Shown here: one piece after another, positions 32,644 to 41,427 of the stretch | Layout of the letters: each line of letters starts with the position of its first letter | Numbering within the stretch: the first letter of the stretch is position 1 | Assembly (NCBI GenBank): GCA_964423835.1 | Contig: CAYRGJ010000008.1 | Location: 1-64,000, forward strand | Length of the DNA stretch: 64,000 bases | Direction of reading: 5' to 3' | Origin: JAFGCL01 sp964423835 | GTDB lineage: Bacteria; Chloroflexota; Dehalococcoidia; UBA2247; RBG-13-53-26 | Program-made: the position numbers and the translations under genes | The notes under the pieces: model-generated | Seen by the model: only the letters and a program-made list of their open reading frames with translations | Told to the model about the DNA's origin: nothing | Databases searched by the model: none

Positions 32644-33933
32644 TCAGAGCCCCAGCCGCTGGTACACGCGGTCCACGTGCCGCAGGTAGTACTGGTAATC
32701 GAACAGGGCGTCCATCTCGGCCGCAGGCAGCCTGACGGCCACTTCCGGGTCGGCCAGCAGCAGCTGGCGGAAGTCGGCCCGCTCCTTCCACGCCTTCAGG
32801 GCGTTGCGCTGCACCAGGCGGTAGGCCTCCTGGCGGGTCAGCCCCCTGTCGATAAGGGCCAGCAGCACCCGCTGGGAGAACACCAGCCCCCTGGTGATGC
32901 CCAGGTTCTCCCTCATGCGCTCCGGGTAGACCTGAAGGCCCTTCATTACGTAGGTGAATATGCCCAGAGTGTAGTCCAGCGCCAGGCACGAGTCGGGCAG
33001 GATGATGCGCTCGGCGGATGAGTGGCTGATGTCCCGCTCGTGCCACAGGGCCATGTTCTCCATGGACGTCAGCGCGTGACCGCGGACCACCCGGGCCAGC
33101 CCGCAGACCCGCTCGCAGAGCTCCGGGTTGCGCTTGTGGGGCATGGCCGAGCTCCCGGTCTGACCGGCCTCGAAGGGCTCCTCAGCCTCCAGCACCTCCG
33201 TCCTCTGCAGCCCGCGGATCTCGGTGGCGAACTTCTCCAGGGAGCTGGCGATGATAGCCAGGGTGGTGACGAACTGGGCATGCCGGTCCCGCTGTATGAT
33301 CTGGCTGGAGACGGGGGCCGCCGCCAGGCCCAGCCGGGCGCAGGCTATCTCCTCGACCTCCGGCCGCACGGTGGCATAGGTGCCCACCGCACCGGATATC
33401 TTGCCCACCCCCACCGCCTTCCGGGCTTCGGCCAGCCGCTGGGCGTTGCGCTCCATCTCCTTGTACCAGATAGACAGCTTGAGGCCGAAGGTGATCGGCT
33501 CGGCGTGCACCCCGTGGGTGCGCCCTGTCATTATGGTGTGCTTGTGCTCCACGGCCTTCTGGCGCAGGACGGAGAGCAGCTCGGCGATGTCATGCCCCAG
33601 GATGTCCGAGGCCTCCAGCAGCTGCAGGCTGGTGGCCGTGTCCATGATGTCGGATGACGTCAGCCCCAGGTGAATGAAGCGGCTCTCCGGCCCCAGGCTC
33701 TCGGCCACGGTGTTGACGAAGGCCGTCATGTCGTGGTGGGTTACCTCCAGTATCTCCTGGTAGCGCTGGTGGCTGAACTCCGCCTTCCGCAGCCGGGCCA
33801 TATCCTCGGCCGGTATCTCTCCCAGCTCGGCCCAGGCCTCGCAGACCGCCAGCTCCACCTTGAGCCACTTCTCGAACTTGCCCTCGTCTGACCAGACCTT
33901 CTTCATGTCCGGCCTGGAGTATCGCTCAATCAT
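32644..33933 (-). CDS. purB: Adenylosuccinate lyase
   Basis: A 429-residue fumarase/aspartase-superfamily lyase catalysing two purine steps: fumarate release from SAICAR and from adenylosuccinate. Visible motifs are IERYSRPDMKKVWSDE at the N terminus, TSSDIMDTATSLQL, GRTHGVHAEP with the catalytic His, and the signature loop GSSAMPHKRNPE. Length is normal. It lies 35 bases after purE in the long minus-strand operon. Confidence 0.96.
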   Translation of the reverse strand: MIERYSRPDMKKVWSDEGKFEKWLKVELAVCEAWAELGEIPAEDMARLRKAEFSHQRYQEILEVTHHDMTAFVNTVAESLGPESRFIHLGLTSSDIMDTATSLQLLEASDILGHDIAELLSVLRQKAVEHKHTIMTGRTHGVHAEPITFGLKLSIWYKEMERNAQRLAEARKAVGVGKISGAVGTYATVRPEVEEIACARLGLAAAPVSSQIIQRDRHAQFVTTLAIIASSLEKFATEIRGLQRTEVLEAEEPFEAGQTGSSAMPHKRNPELCERVCGLARVVRGHALTSMENMALWHERDISHSSAERIILPDSCLALDYTLGIFTYVMKGLQVYPERMRENLGITRGLVFSQRVLLALIDRGLTRQEAYRLVQRNALKAWKERADFRQLLLADPEVAVRLPAAEMDALFDYQYYLRHVDRVYQRLGL

Positions 33934-33968
33934 CTCTTACCCCCGATTATGCGCGGGCGCGCTCCGGC

Positions 33969-34454
33969 CTAGGCCTGCGCCAGGGCCCGCCGGTAGGCGG
34001 CATAGGCTTCCCTGATGTGCGCCTGCTTGATGCCCAGCATCTGGGCCGCCAGCAGGGCGGCGTTCCGGGCCCCGGCCGGGCCGATGGCCATCACGGCCAC
34101 GGGCACTCCGCCGGGCATCTGCACCATGGCCAGCAGGCTGTCCATCCCCTTGAGCTCGCTGGTGGGCAGCGGGACGCCGATCACCGGCAGCATGGTCCAG
34201 CTGGCCAGCACGCCGGGCAGGTGGGCGGCGGCGCCGGCGCCGGCGATTATGACCTCGAGCCCCCTCTCCTGCGCCTTCTGGGCGTAGTCGCGCGTCTTCT
34301 CCGGGTTGCGGTGAGCCGACATGACGCGCACCTCGAACGGTATCCCCAGCTCCTGCAGGGTGTCCAGGGCCGGCTGCATCAGCGGCTCGTCCGACCGGCT
34401 GCCCATCACCACGGCGACCATGGGCATGGCTTCTCTGTCTGCGGCATTTGCCAT
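33969..34454 (-). CDS. purE: N5-carboxyaminoimidazole ribonucleotide mutase
   Basis: A 161-residue PurE, which makes CAIR in purine synthesis. Typical motifs: VVMGSRSDEPLM, VMSAHRNPEKT with the catalytic His, IIAGAGAAAHLPGVLAS, VIGVPLPTSELKGMDSLLAMVQMPGG. No purK is in the window, so it may use either N5-CAIR or AIR plus CO2. The start at 34454 is supported by GAGGT; a second ATG nine codons in (MPMVAVVMGS) is possible. Confidence 0.95.
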   Translation of the reverse strand: MANAADREAMPMVAVVMGSRSDEPLMQPALDTLQELGIPFEVRVMSAHRNPEKTRDYAQKAQERGLEVIIAGAGAAAHLPGVLASWTMLPVIGVPLPTSELKGMDSLLAMVQMPGGVPVAVMAIGPAGARNAALLAAQMLGIKQAHIREAYAAYRRALAQA

Positions 34455-34470
34455 CTTCTACCTCACTCGC

Positions 34471-35634
34471 TCAAAAGGTCAGCAGATCGAAGACCACCCG
34501 GGCCGGGCCCAGTCTCCTCTTTAATGAAATGTAGGTGTCTTCACCGCGCAGCAGCCGGCAGCATGCATTCCACAGCCGGTCACTCCCGCGCACCGCATCG
34601 AAGACCAGCCCCGGCAGCCAGGCGAAGACCCTGGCCAGCGCCCGGGCAGCGCGAAGCTCCGGCATGATCTCGCTGTCTACCGCCGACTCGTATTCCGCCA
34701 GGCCGGGGGCCTGGCCCCGGAGGTACCGGCCCACCACCGGCGCCGCCAGGCGGGCGCTCCTGATGGCGTTGCCTATGCCCTCCCCGGTCACCGGGTCCAC
34801 CAGGCCCGCCGCATCCCCCAGGAGCAGTCCACCCCCGGCCTGGATGGGCGCTCCCCTGCGGCGCACCGGCAGCCAGTGGCTTCTGATCCTGGTCGCCGGG
34901 CAATCCTGCAGGCCGTGCGCCTCGAGCACCGACCGGTATCCCGACTTGAGCTTTCCGGCGTGGCGCAACGGGATCCCGGCGCCGACAGACAGGTGGTCCC
35001 TCTTGGGGAAGACCCAGCCATATCCCCCACGCATGTGTCCCAGGTCCAGGCCCATCAGGTTTTCCCATTGTACCAACCTTTGTCCAGGAACTGAAATCTC
35101 GGCCTCCAGGCCGATGCCGAGATCCACATCGCGCGCCAGTCCCAGCCCGGCCGCCACGGTGCTTCTGGCGCCGTCCGCGCCGGCTACCACCCGGCCGGTA
35201 AAGGTGCCACTGGCGGTCTCGACGGCGACTGACTCCCCGGCTGCCCGCACCCGGCCCACCTTCTCGTTCTCGGCCAGCCGGGCCCCGGCCTCCAACGCTC
35301 TCTGGACCAGCATCTGATCAAACTCGTCCCGCATGACCATGTGGATCATTGGCTTCGGGTACGATTTGGTGAAAGGCTGCCGCCGGCCGCAGGCCACCCT
35401 GGCCCCGAGCACGGTGTCCCTGGTCACCGAATCCAGGTCCAGGCCGAGCAGCCCGGCCGTCTTCACCGTGATGCCGCCGGCGCAGGCCTTGTAGCGGGGC
35501 AGCCGCTCCTTCTCCAGGATGAGGACGTCCCAACCCTCGCGAGAGAGCTCCGCGGCCAGCGTGGCTCCGGCGGGCCCCGCGCCGACGATGATCACGTCGT
35601 GGGACCGCCCGGTAGCGGCCGCGCCTCCGCTCAC
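34471..35634 (-). CDS. Geranylgeranyl-reductase-family FAD oxidoreductase
   Basis: A 387-residue flavoprotein of the geranylgeranyl reductase/ChlP type. FAD motif VIIVGAGPAGATLAAELSREG is at 14-34, then the family signature PRYKACAGGIT, VVAGADGARSTV and the second FAD motif GLLLGDAAGLVDPVTGEGIGNAI. The family reduces isoprenoid double bonds of lipids or quinones, or of digeranylgeranyl phospholipids in archaea. It overlaps sua5 by 4 bases (ATGA), so it is firmly in the t6A/purine operon, an odd partner; its substrate here is unknown. Confidence 0.85.
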   Translation of the reverse strand: MSGGAAATGRSHDVIIVGAGPAGATLAAELSREGWDVLILEKERLPRYKACAGGITVKTAGLLGLDLDSVTRDTVLGARVACGRRQPFTKSYPKPMIHMVMRDEFDQMLVQRALEAGARLAENEKVGRVRAAGESVAVETASGTFTGRVVAGADGARSTVAAGLGLARDVDLGIGLEAEISVPGQRLVQWENLMGLDLGHMRGGYGWVFPKRDHLSVGAGIPLRHAGKLKSGYRSVLEAHGLQDCPATRIRSHWLPVRRRGAPIQAGGGLLLGDAAGLVDPVTGEGIGNAIRSARLAAPVVGRYLRGQAPGLAEYESAVDSEIMPELRAARALARVFAWLPGLVFDAVRGSDRLWNACCRLLRGEDTYISLKRRLGPARVVFDLLTF

Positions 35635-36650
35635 CTGGCCGCCGCCCTTATCAGGCGGTCCATGATGGCCAACCCTATTCCCCTTTCCTCGGTCTTCTCG
35701 ATCAGAATCTCGTCAACGGCCATCTCGTCCAGCTCGCGCAGCACGGCGAATATGCGGCGGGCGTACTCCTCCAGGTCGCGCGGCATGGGCCTGACGATGG
35801 GCCGGGACGCCCCTGCCCAGGCGAAGCGGCGCCCCACGACCACTACCGCCACCTTCCTCTCCCGGCCCTGGTGCTCTTCGACCAGCCTGGCCATGGCCTC
35901 CCGATCGCCGGCCTCCACCAGCGTCACCCGGGCCCTGGGGCTATAGTGACGGTAGCGGGTGCCCGGAGAGCGCCGGCTGCTGGCCGCACGCCCTCGCCCG
36001 ATCACCACCCGGCCCAGGAAGGGCGCCAGGTCCTCGGGGGTCACCGCGCCCGGCCGCAGAATGGCCGGGGGCCTGCGGGAGAGGTCCAGCACCGTGGATT
36101 CCACGCCGACGGACACCGGCCCACCGTCGAGCACCATGTCGATCCGGCCGGAAAAGTCCTGCAGCACGTGGCCGGCCGTGGTGCCGCTGGGCCGTCCCGA
36201 GAGATTAGCGCTGGGGGCGGCCACGGGATGGCCCAGAGCCCTGATCAGGGCCAGCGCGATCCGGTTCCGGGGCATCCTCACGGCTACGGTGTCCAGCCCG
36301 CCGGTGACGCCGCCCGGCACCCCGGCCGACTTGGGGAGTATGAGGGTGAGCGGGCCGGGCCAGAAGCGGTCCATGAGGGCCCGGGCCTCCTCCGGCACCC
36401 GCTCAGTGAGGCTTGCCAAATCCGCCGCCACTGCCACATGCACGATGATCGGATTGTCCCACGGCCGGCCCTTGGCCCGGAATATGCTCTCCACGGCCCC
36501 GGCGTTCAGGGCATCAGCCCCCAGGCCGTACACCGTCTCGGTGGGGAAGGCCACCAGGCCTCCTCCCCGGAGGACCTCCGCGGCGGCCTGGATGAGCCGC
36601 TTCTGCGGCGCCCTGGGATTTACCTTGACCAGGACGGTTTCGGGGCTCAT
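35631..36650 (-). CDS. tsaC: L-threonylcarbamoyladenylate synthase (Sua5 type)
   Basis: A 339-residue Sua5: an N-terminal YrdC domain (about 15-205) with GGLVAFPTETVYGLG, KGRPWDNPIIVHV and APSANLSGRPSGTT, plus the C-terminal Sua5 domain with SPGTRYRHYSPRA linking the two. It makes threonylcarbamoyl-AMP from threonine, bicarbonate and ATP for t6A37 of tRNA. Its ends overlap tsaD and the geranylgeranyl-reductase gene by 4 bases each. Confidence 0.94.
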   Translation of the reverse strand: MSPETVLVKVNPRAPQKRLIQAAAEVLRGGGLVAFPTETVYGLGADALNAGAVESIFRAKGRPWDNPIIVHVAVAADLASLTERVPEEARALMDRFWPGPLTLILPKSAGVPGGVTGGLDTVAVRMPRNRIALALIRALGHPVAAPSANLSGRPSGTTAGHVLQDFSGRIDMVLDGGPVSVGVESTVLDLSRRPPAILRPGAVTPEDLAPFLGRVVIGRGRAASSRRSPGTRYRHYSPRARVTLVEAGDREAMARLVEEHQGRERKVAVVVVGRRFAWAGASRPIVRPMPRDLEEYARRIFAVLRELDEMAVDEILIEKTEERGIGLAIMDRLIRAAAR

Positions 36651-37651
36651 CGCAGGCTCTCCAGGGGGGCGCTGGGCACGGCGTTCAGGTCCAGCCCCGA
36701 CCGCTCACCGTGGGCCAGCCGGGCGGCCCCCGCGGCCGCCACCATGGCGGCGTTGTCCGTGTGAAGGTCGGGCGCCGGGAAGAACACCGCCAGGCCCAGG
36801 CGGCTGGCAGCCTCCCGGAATGACTCCCTCAGGCGCCTGTTGGCGGAGACGCCCCCGGTGACGCTGATGGCGGCTACCCCCTTGCGCTCCACCGCCCGCA
36901 GCGCCTTGGAGACCAGGACATCCACCACCGCTTCTTGAAAGCTGGCGGCCACGTCGGGCAGCGGTATGGTCTCCGGGGACTTCCCCCGGAACATATTGAC
37001 CACGCAGGTCTTGAGGCCGCTGAAGCTGAAGTCGAAGGAGCGGCCGCGCGCCAGCGGTCGGGGCAGGTCGAAGGCGTTGCGGTCGCCCTGGAGCGAGAGC
37101 CGGTCGATGGCCGGCCCTCCCGGAAAGCCGATGTTCAGGAACTTGGCGATCTTGTCGAAGGCCTCTCCCGCGGCGTCATCCAGGGTGTTGCCCATGACCT
37201 CGTAGCGGCACAGCCCCTTGACATAAACCAGCATGGTGTGCCCGCCCGACACGGTCAGGCAGACGTGTGGCAGGGGGATGTCGGGATGGCTGAGTATGGG
37301 GGCGAAGATGTGGCCCTCGATGTGGTGCGTCCCCACCAGCGGCACGCCGAGGGCGTAGGCCAGGGACTTGGCCGCGGACACCCCGACGATGAGGGAGCCG
37401 ATAAGGCCGTACCTGGCGGAGACCGCGATGCCGTCAATCTGCGAGGGAGTCCGGCCGGCGGAGTCGAAGGCCTCCTTGATGACGTAGCCGATGGCCTCCA
37501 CGTGCTTGCGGGAGGCGATCTCGGGTACCACTCCGCCGAAGCTGGAGTGGAGCTCGATCTGCGAGGAGATGACGTTGGACAGGATGGCGCCGTCCTCGAC
37601 CAGGGCGGCGGCGGTCTCATCGCACGAGGTCTCGATGCCGAGTATCAGCAT
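36647..37651 (-). CDS. tsaD: tRNA threonylcarbamoyltransferase TsaD
   Basis: A 334-residue ASKHA-fold protein, the catalytic subunit that transfers threonylcarbamoyl to A37 of ANN-decoding tRNAs. It keeps ILGIETSCDETAAALVE, the metal-binding HHIEGHIF, LTVSGGHTMLV, GFPGGPAID and VTGGVSANRRLRE. Length is normal. It lies between tsaB (13 bases upstream) and sua5 (4-base overlap). Confidence 0.96.
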   Translation of the reverse strand: MLILGIETSCDETAAALVEDGAILSNVISSQIELHSSFGGVVPEIASRKHVEAIGYVIKEAFDSAGRTPSQIDGIAVSARYGLIGSLIVGVSAAKSLAYALGVPLVGTHHIEGHIFAPILSHPDIPLPHVCLTVSGGHTMLVYVKGLCRYEVMGNTLDDAAGEAFDKIAKFLNIGFPGGPAIDRLSLQGDRNAFDLPRPLARGRSFDFSFSGLKTCVVNMFRGKSPETIPLPDVAASFQEAVVDVLVSKALRAVERKGVAAISVTGGVSANRRLRESFREAASRLGLAVFFPAPDLHTDNAAMVAAAGAARLAHGERSGLDLNAVPSAPLESLR

Positions 37652-37664
37652 GCGGCCTCCGTAT

Positions 37665-38372
37665 TCAACCCTGGGCCCCCCGGTCCGGCTGGCGCTTCAG
37701 CAGAAGCGCGTGGGCCAGGTATTCCGTCAGGTACAGGGGCGCCAGCGGAAGGGCGTCGTCGGCGTCGCCCTTCCGCAAGCGCGGCAGGGCTATCCAGGCG
37801 AAGGTGCTCCCGGCCGGAGAGTCCGAGGGGCTGCCGAAGCTGGCCAGGGATCCCAGCGCCGCCGCCAGGGCCTGCCGGTGGACGTGGGCCGGCTTCCCCA
37901 GGAAGAGGGTCGGCTCCGTCACCGCCGCGGCCAGGCCGGCGACGCCGCCGGCATAGTAATCCCCCTTCTTCTCCAGGGCCCCGGCGCTGGGCCGGTAGAA
38001 GGCGGCATAGACCGTGTCCCTGCCGGCCGCCACCAGCGGGCAGAGCTGCAGCGGCCGGCCGCGGCTCTGATAGGCCAGCGCCTCGAAGGAGGTCACGCCG
38101 CACAGGGGCTTGTTGATGACATAGGCCATGGTCTTGGCCACCGTCACGCCGACCTTGCCCCCGGTCCAGGAGCCGGGGCCGATGCCGACGGCCAGGCCGT
38201 CGAGGTCCGCCAGGCACACGCCGGCGCGCTTGAGCACCAGGTCGATATTGAGCACTATCCTCTGCAGGGAGTTGTCCCTGGCCTCCCAGGCATGCTCCGC
38301 CAGCAGCCGGTCATCGTCCACCAGCCCGATGGTGTTGGCTGGTGCCGCGGTATCGAAGCCCAGTACCTTCAT
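37665..38372 (-). CDS. tsaB: tRNA threonylcarbamoyladenosine biosynthesis protein TsaB
   Basis: A 235-residue TsaB, the non-catalytic partner of TsaD. It begins MKVLGFDTAAPANTIGLVDD and has the family segments GIGPGSWTGGKVGVTVAKTMAY and GVTSFEALAY. The C-terminal half is less conserved, as usual. The ATG at 38372 overlaps the tsaE stop by 4 bases; a longer in-frame upstream extension was rejected because it reads into tsaE. Confidence 0.93.
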   Translation of the reverse strand: MKVLGFDTAAPANTIGLVDDDRLLAEHAWEARDNSLQRIVLNIDLVLKRAGVCLADLDGLAVGIGPGSWTGGKVGVTVAKTMAYVINKPLCGVTSFEALAYQSRGRPLQLCPLVAAGRDTVYAAFYRPSAGALEKKGDYYAGGVAGLAAAVTEPTLFLGKPAHVHRQALAAALGSLASFGSPSDSPAGSTFAWIALPRLRKGDADDALPLAPLYLTEYLAHALLLKRQPDRGAQG

Positions 38373-38860
38373 GGGCCTTCTATCTCCCGGAGCAGGCGCG
38401 ACCACCTCCGGCCCCGGGCCGAGAGGCGCAGCCGGCGCTTCCGCGGCGACAGGATATCGAACTCCACCACCAGCCGCCGGTCGGGCAGCAGTGGCAGCGC
38501 CCTGTCTGCCCATTCGATGATGGCCGCTCCCTTCTCCGCCCTGGCCAGGTAGTCCATGATGCCCACATCCAGGCTGGCGGATACGTCATCGATGCGGTAC
38601 AGGTCCAGGTGCAGGACCAGGAACCTCCCCCGGTACTCGTTGACGAAGGCGAACGTGGGGCTGTTGACCTGCCTCCGGGGCACGCCCAGGCCGGCGCACA
38701 GCCCGCTGGCGAAGCAGGTCTTGCCGCAGCCCAGCTCCCCGATGAGCGCGATGACGCTCCCGGGCCCCAGCTGTCCGCCGATCCTCCGCCCCAGCTCCCG
38801 CGTGGCCCCGGGGCCGCGGGTGACCAGGGACAGGCCTGCTTCCACTTCCGTTCCGGCCAT
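38369..38860 (-). CDS. tsaE: tRNA threonylcarbamoyladenosine biosynthesis ATPase TsaE
   Basis: A 163-residue TsaE, the P-loop ATPase that resets the TsaB-TsaD complex. The Walker A motif GELGCGKTCFASG is near 40-52; NSPTFAFVNEY and LHLDLYRI with the conserved Asp follow, then IIEWADR. The ATG at 38860 begins just after family-unlike sequence. It overlaps tsaB by 4 bases and starts 31 bases after purD ends. Confidence 0.93.
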   Translation of the reverse strand: MAGTEVEAGLSLVTRGPGATRELGRRIGGQLGPGSVIALIGELGCGKTCFASGLCAGLGVPRRQVNSPTFAFVNEYRGRFLVLHLDLYRIDDVSASLDVGIMDYLARAEKGAAIIEWADRALPLLPDRRLVVEFDILSPRKRRLRLSARGRRWSRLLREIEGP

Positions 38861-38891
38861 GTCAATCAAAGGGTAGCACCCGCCGGTGCCG

Positions 38892-40151
38892 CTAGGCGAG
38901 CTCCCGTGCCGCGATGTCCCGGCGATAGTGGCACCCCTCGAACTGAATCCGGGGGATGTTGGCATAGACCCTGGAGCGGGCCGCGGCGATGCTCGGGCCG
39001 CCGGCGGCCACGGTGAGCACCCGGCCTCCGCTGGTCACCACGCCGCCTCTGATGGCGGTGCCGGCGTGGAAGACCATGATGCCGTCTTCCAGGTGGTCCA
39101 GGCCGGTGACAGGGAATCCGGTCTGGTACTGGCCCGGGTACCCGCCCGAGGCCATCACCACCCCGACGCAGGGGTCCGGGCTCCACTCGATCTTCATGCG
39201 GCCCAGCTGGCCGTCGGTCACGGCCAGCATGATGTCCACTAGGTCCGTCTTCAGCCGCGGCAGCATGACCTGAGTCTCCGGGTCACCGAACCTGGCGTTG
39301 AACTCCAGCACCTTGATGCCGGAGGCGGTGATCATCAGCCCGGCGTAGAGGACGCCCTGGTACGGCGTGCCCTCGCTGGCCATGGCCCGGACGGCGGGCT
39401 CCAGGACGGTGCGCACGGCCTCCCCGGCCATCTCCGGGCTGAAGAACCCCGGCGGGCTGTACCCGCCCATGCCGCCGGTGTTCGGGCCCTGGTCGTTGTC
39501 GAAGACCCGTTTGTAGTCACAGGCGGGGACCATGGGGCTGACGTTGTGCCCGTCGGTGAACGCCAGCAGGCTCACCTCCTTACCCTCCAGGCATTCCTCC
39601 ACGATGACCTGGTTCCCCGCTTCGCCCAGGGTCTTCTTCTCCATGGCGTCGGAGAGCGCCTGCAGCGCCTGCTCCTTCGTGGCCGCCACGGTGACGCCTT
39701 TGCCGGCGGCGAGGCCGTCGGCCTTGATGACCATGGGGGCCGTCAGGGAATTGACATAATCGCGCGCCAGGGGGTACGAGGAGAAGACCTCCCCCCGGGC
39801 ACAGGGGATTGCGTACTTCTGCATGATGTTCCGGGAGAAGACCTTGCTGGCCTCGATCTGCGCGGCCGCCCTGGTGGGGCCAAAGACCTGCAGCCCGCGC
39901 TTCCGGAAGAGGTCCACGATGCCCGCGGCCAGGGGCGCCTCCGGGCCGACGACCGTCAGGTCTATGCGGTGCTCCGCCGCGGCCGCGGCCAGGGCTTCCA
40001 GGTCCCCGGCCGCAATGTCGAGATTGCGGGCTATGCCCGCCGTGCCGGCGTTCCCCGGGGCGGCCAGGATCTCCTTCACCCTGGGGCTCTGCCTGATCTT
40101 CCAGGCCAGGGTGTGCTCGCGGGCCCCATTGCCGATGACCATGACTTTCAC
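38892..40151 (-). CDS. purD: Phosphoribosylamine-glycine ligase
   Basis: A 419-residue GAR synthetase, the second purine step. It has VMVIGNGAREHTLAWK, VGPEAPLAAGIVD, the ATP-grasp core KADGLAAGKGVTVA, FNARFGDPETQVMLPRL and a normal C-terminal domain. Two GTG codons compete; the one at 40151 is chosen because GGAGGT is 6 bases upstream of it, whereas it almost abuts the GTG at 40157. It heads the tight purD-tsaE-tsaB-tsaD-sua5-GGR-purE-purB-mutM series. Confidence 0.95.
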   Translation of the reverse strand: MKVMVIGNGAREHTLAWKIRQSPRVKEILAAPGNAGTAGIARNLDIAAGDLEALAAAAAEHRIDLTVVGPEAPLAAGIVDLFRKRGLQVFGPTRAAAQIEASKVFSRNIMQKYAIPCARGEVFSSYPLARDYVNSLTAPMVIKADGLAAGKGVTVAATKEQALQALSDAMEKKTLGEAGNQVIVEECLEGKEVSLLAFTDGHNVSPMVPACDYKRVFDNDQGPNTGGMGGYSPPGFFSPEMAGEAVRTVLEPAVRAMASEGTPYQGVLYAGLMITASGIKVLEFNARFGDPETQVMLPRLKTDLVDIMLAVTDGQLGRMKIEWSPDPCVGVVMASGGYPGQYQTGFPVTGLDHLEDGIMVFHAGTAIRGGVVTSGGRVLTVAAGGPSIAAARSRVYANIPRIQFEGCHYRRDIAARELA

Positions 40152-40164
40152 AGTCACACCTCCC

Positions 40165-40812
40165 TCAGGCCGGCCGCGGCCTGCTGTCTTTCTCCATCAT
40201 GCGCCCGGTCCGCTCATAGTGCCTCTTGATCATGGCAATGATGGACTCGGGTATGACGGGCTTGATGAAGACGTCGGACTTCGGCCCCCTGTCGCCGCTA
40301 ATGATGTCAGAGGCCATCTCAGCGTACGCCTTCTTCAGTTCACGGTACAGTAACGGAATGCCCTTTGTCTCCACCACCACCGGCCCCGTGCCGATGCAGG
40401 CTGCGAACCGCCAGTCCAGGGACAGGCGCCGGCAGGAGTTCCGGACGGCCCTGATGGCCTCTCCGGTCGTCCTGTCAGCCCGGGGAAACGCGCAGTTCAC
40501 GATCACATAGACACCGGCGCCCCTCCGGTATGGCCGGCCCGATCTGGCGTACGTGTAATAGTCCTCGAGCAGCCTCATAAGCGCTCCCGGAAGGCCGTAG
40601 TTGTGCAGCGGGAAGACCAGGACGATGGCGTCGGCGCGGCCCAGTGCCGCCAGCACCTCGTCGGGGTAGCTCTCCCTGACTCTGGCTCTCACTGTGAGGC
40701 GTGTCACGCGGCACTCCGCCTCAGGCAACCTGCGGCCGAGGTCGTTCAGGAACTGCAGCGAGGCGGCCTTCTCTCCCCGCAGGCTTCCGTTGACCAGACA
40801 GACTTGTTTCAT
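40165..40812 (-). CDS. NADPH-dependent FMN reductase-like flavodoxin-fold protein
   Basis: A 215-residue flavodoxin-fold protein. The phosphate-binding loop VNGSLRGEKAASLQFLNDL lies at the N terminus, with VLVFPLHNYGLPGALMRLLEDYY as the FMN isoalloxazine region. No Fe-S cysteine cluster is present, unlike the next upstream gene. It lies 64 bases downstream of that iron-sulfur flavoprotein, separated by a palindromic repeat array, and 13 bases before purD. An electron-transfer or quinone-reductase role is plausible. Confidence 0.75.
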   Translation of the reverse strand: MKQVCLVNGSLRGEKAASLQFLNDLGRRLPEAECRVTRLTVRARVRESYPDEVLAALGRADAIVLVFPLHNYGLPGALMRLLEDYYTYARSGRPYRRGAGVYVIVNCAFPRADRTTGEAIRAVRNSCRRLSLDWRFAACIGTGPVVVETKGIPLLYRELKKAYAEMASDIISGDRGPKSDVFIKPVIPESIIAMIKRHYERTGRMMEKDSRPRPA

Positions 40813-40836
40813 ATCACGTCCCCGTCACCCGCGGGA

Positions 40837-40916
40837 CGAAGCCTCATCCCGATGAGGACTCATCGCCATGAGGCCTCATCGCCATGAGGACTCACCCTGG
40901 TGAGGCTTCATCTCGG
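40837..40916. repeat. Palindromic-core array, five units at 16-bp period
   Basis: The core TGAGGNNTCA occurs at 40853, 40869, 40885 and 40901, with a weaker copy (CGAAGCCTCA) at 40837: exact 16-base steps. The central copy is the perfect palindrome TGAGGCCTCA, identical to the core of the 31723-31818 array. GAAGCCTCA (40838-40846) also pairs with TGAGGCTTC (40901-40909). The array spans the 3-prime end of the minus-strand flavoprotein gene, supplying its last ten codons and its TGA stop, and runs into the gap before the next gene. Confidence 0.8.
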
Positions 40917-41427
40917 AGAGCACCCTTGTCAGCTCCCGGCATATCGAGATGTTGTCGTGAACGGAGCGGCTGACGAAGGCATCCACGCGGTCGTCCATCC
41001 CGGGATGAACGATATCCGCTTCACCGCGATGCTTCGCCACCAGGTCGATAAAGGTGCTGCGCTCCTCGTCGTCGATGTCCTCGCCATACCCCAGGATGAC
41101 CTGCCAGCGATGGCTTCCCGTGCCCCGGTTCATGGCGCTGGCAATGGTCGATGAGAAATGCCCGAACAGCGCCGGCGTCAGGTAGAAGGTAGCGGCGTAC
41201 TTGTCGGCCCCTTTTCGTATCTCGTTCACGATGTCCTTGCTGACGCATTCGCCCGGGTGCCTGGTGAGACAGAGGAGGCAGCCCAGGCAGTGGGATACCT
41301 CGTTCCTCCCCAGGTCAAATGCATCGACCCGGTACCCACCTTCTTCCAGAGTGCCTACCAGCCTGGCCCTCAAGTCCTCTGACAGCTCCGTCCTGGAGTC
41401 CTTGTCTGAGATCAGGCAGGCGTTCAA
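40876..41427 (-). CDS. Iron-sulfur flavoprotein-like protein with repeat-encoded tail
   Basis: A 183-residue flavodoxin-fold protein with a compact cysteine motif, CLGCLLCLTRHPGEC near 48-62, as in iron-sulfur flavoproteins that carry a [4Fe-4S] cluster beside FMN. TFYLTPALFGHFSSTIASAMNR matches the FMN-site region of the family. The last ten residues (KPHQGESSWR) and the stop are encoded by a 16-bp repeat array, so the natural end was probably replaced or extended. Its start overlaps the upstream acyl-CoA synthetase stop by 4 bases. Confidence 0.7.
   Translation of the reverse strand: MNACLISDKDSRTELSEDLRARLVGTLEEGGYRVDAFDLGRNEVSHCLGCLLCLTRHPGECVSKDIVNEIRKGADKYAATFYLTPALFGHFSSTIASAMNRGTGSHRWQVILGYGEDIDDEERSTFIDLVAKHRGEADIVHPGMDDRVDAFVSRSVHDNISICRELTRVLSEMKPHQGESSWR

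Noticed and set aside
40837..40916. CRISPR-like array
   Set aside because: The repeating units are only 16 bases with 6-base linkers that are themselves repeated; there are no unique spacers and no cas genes.
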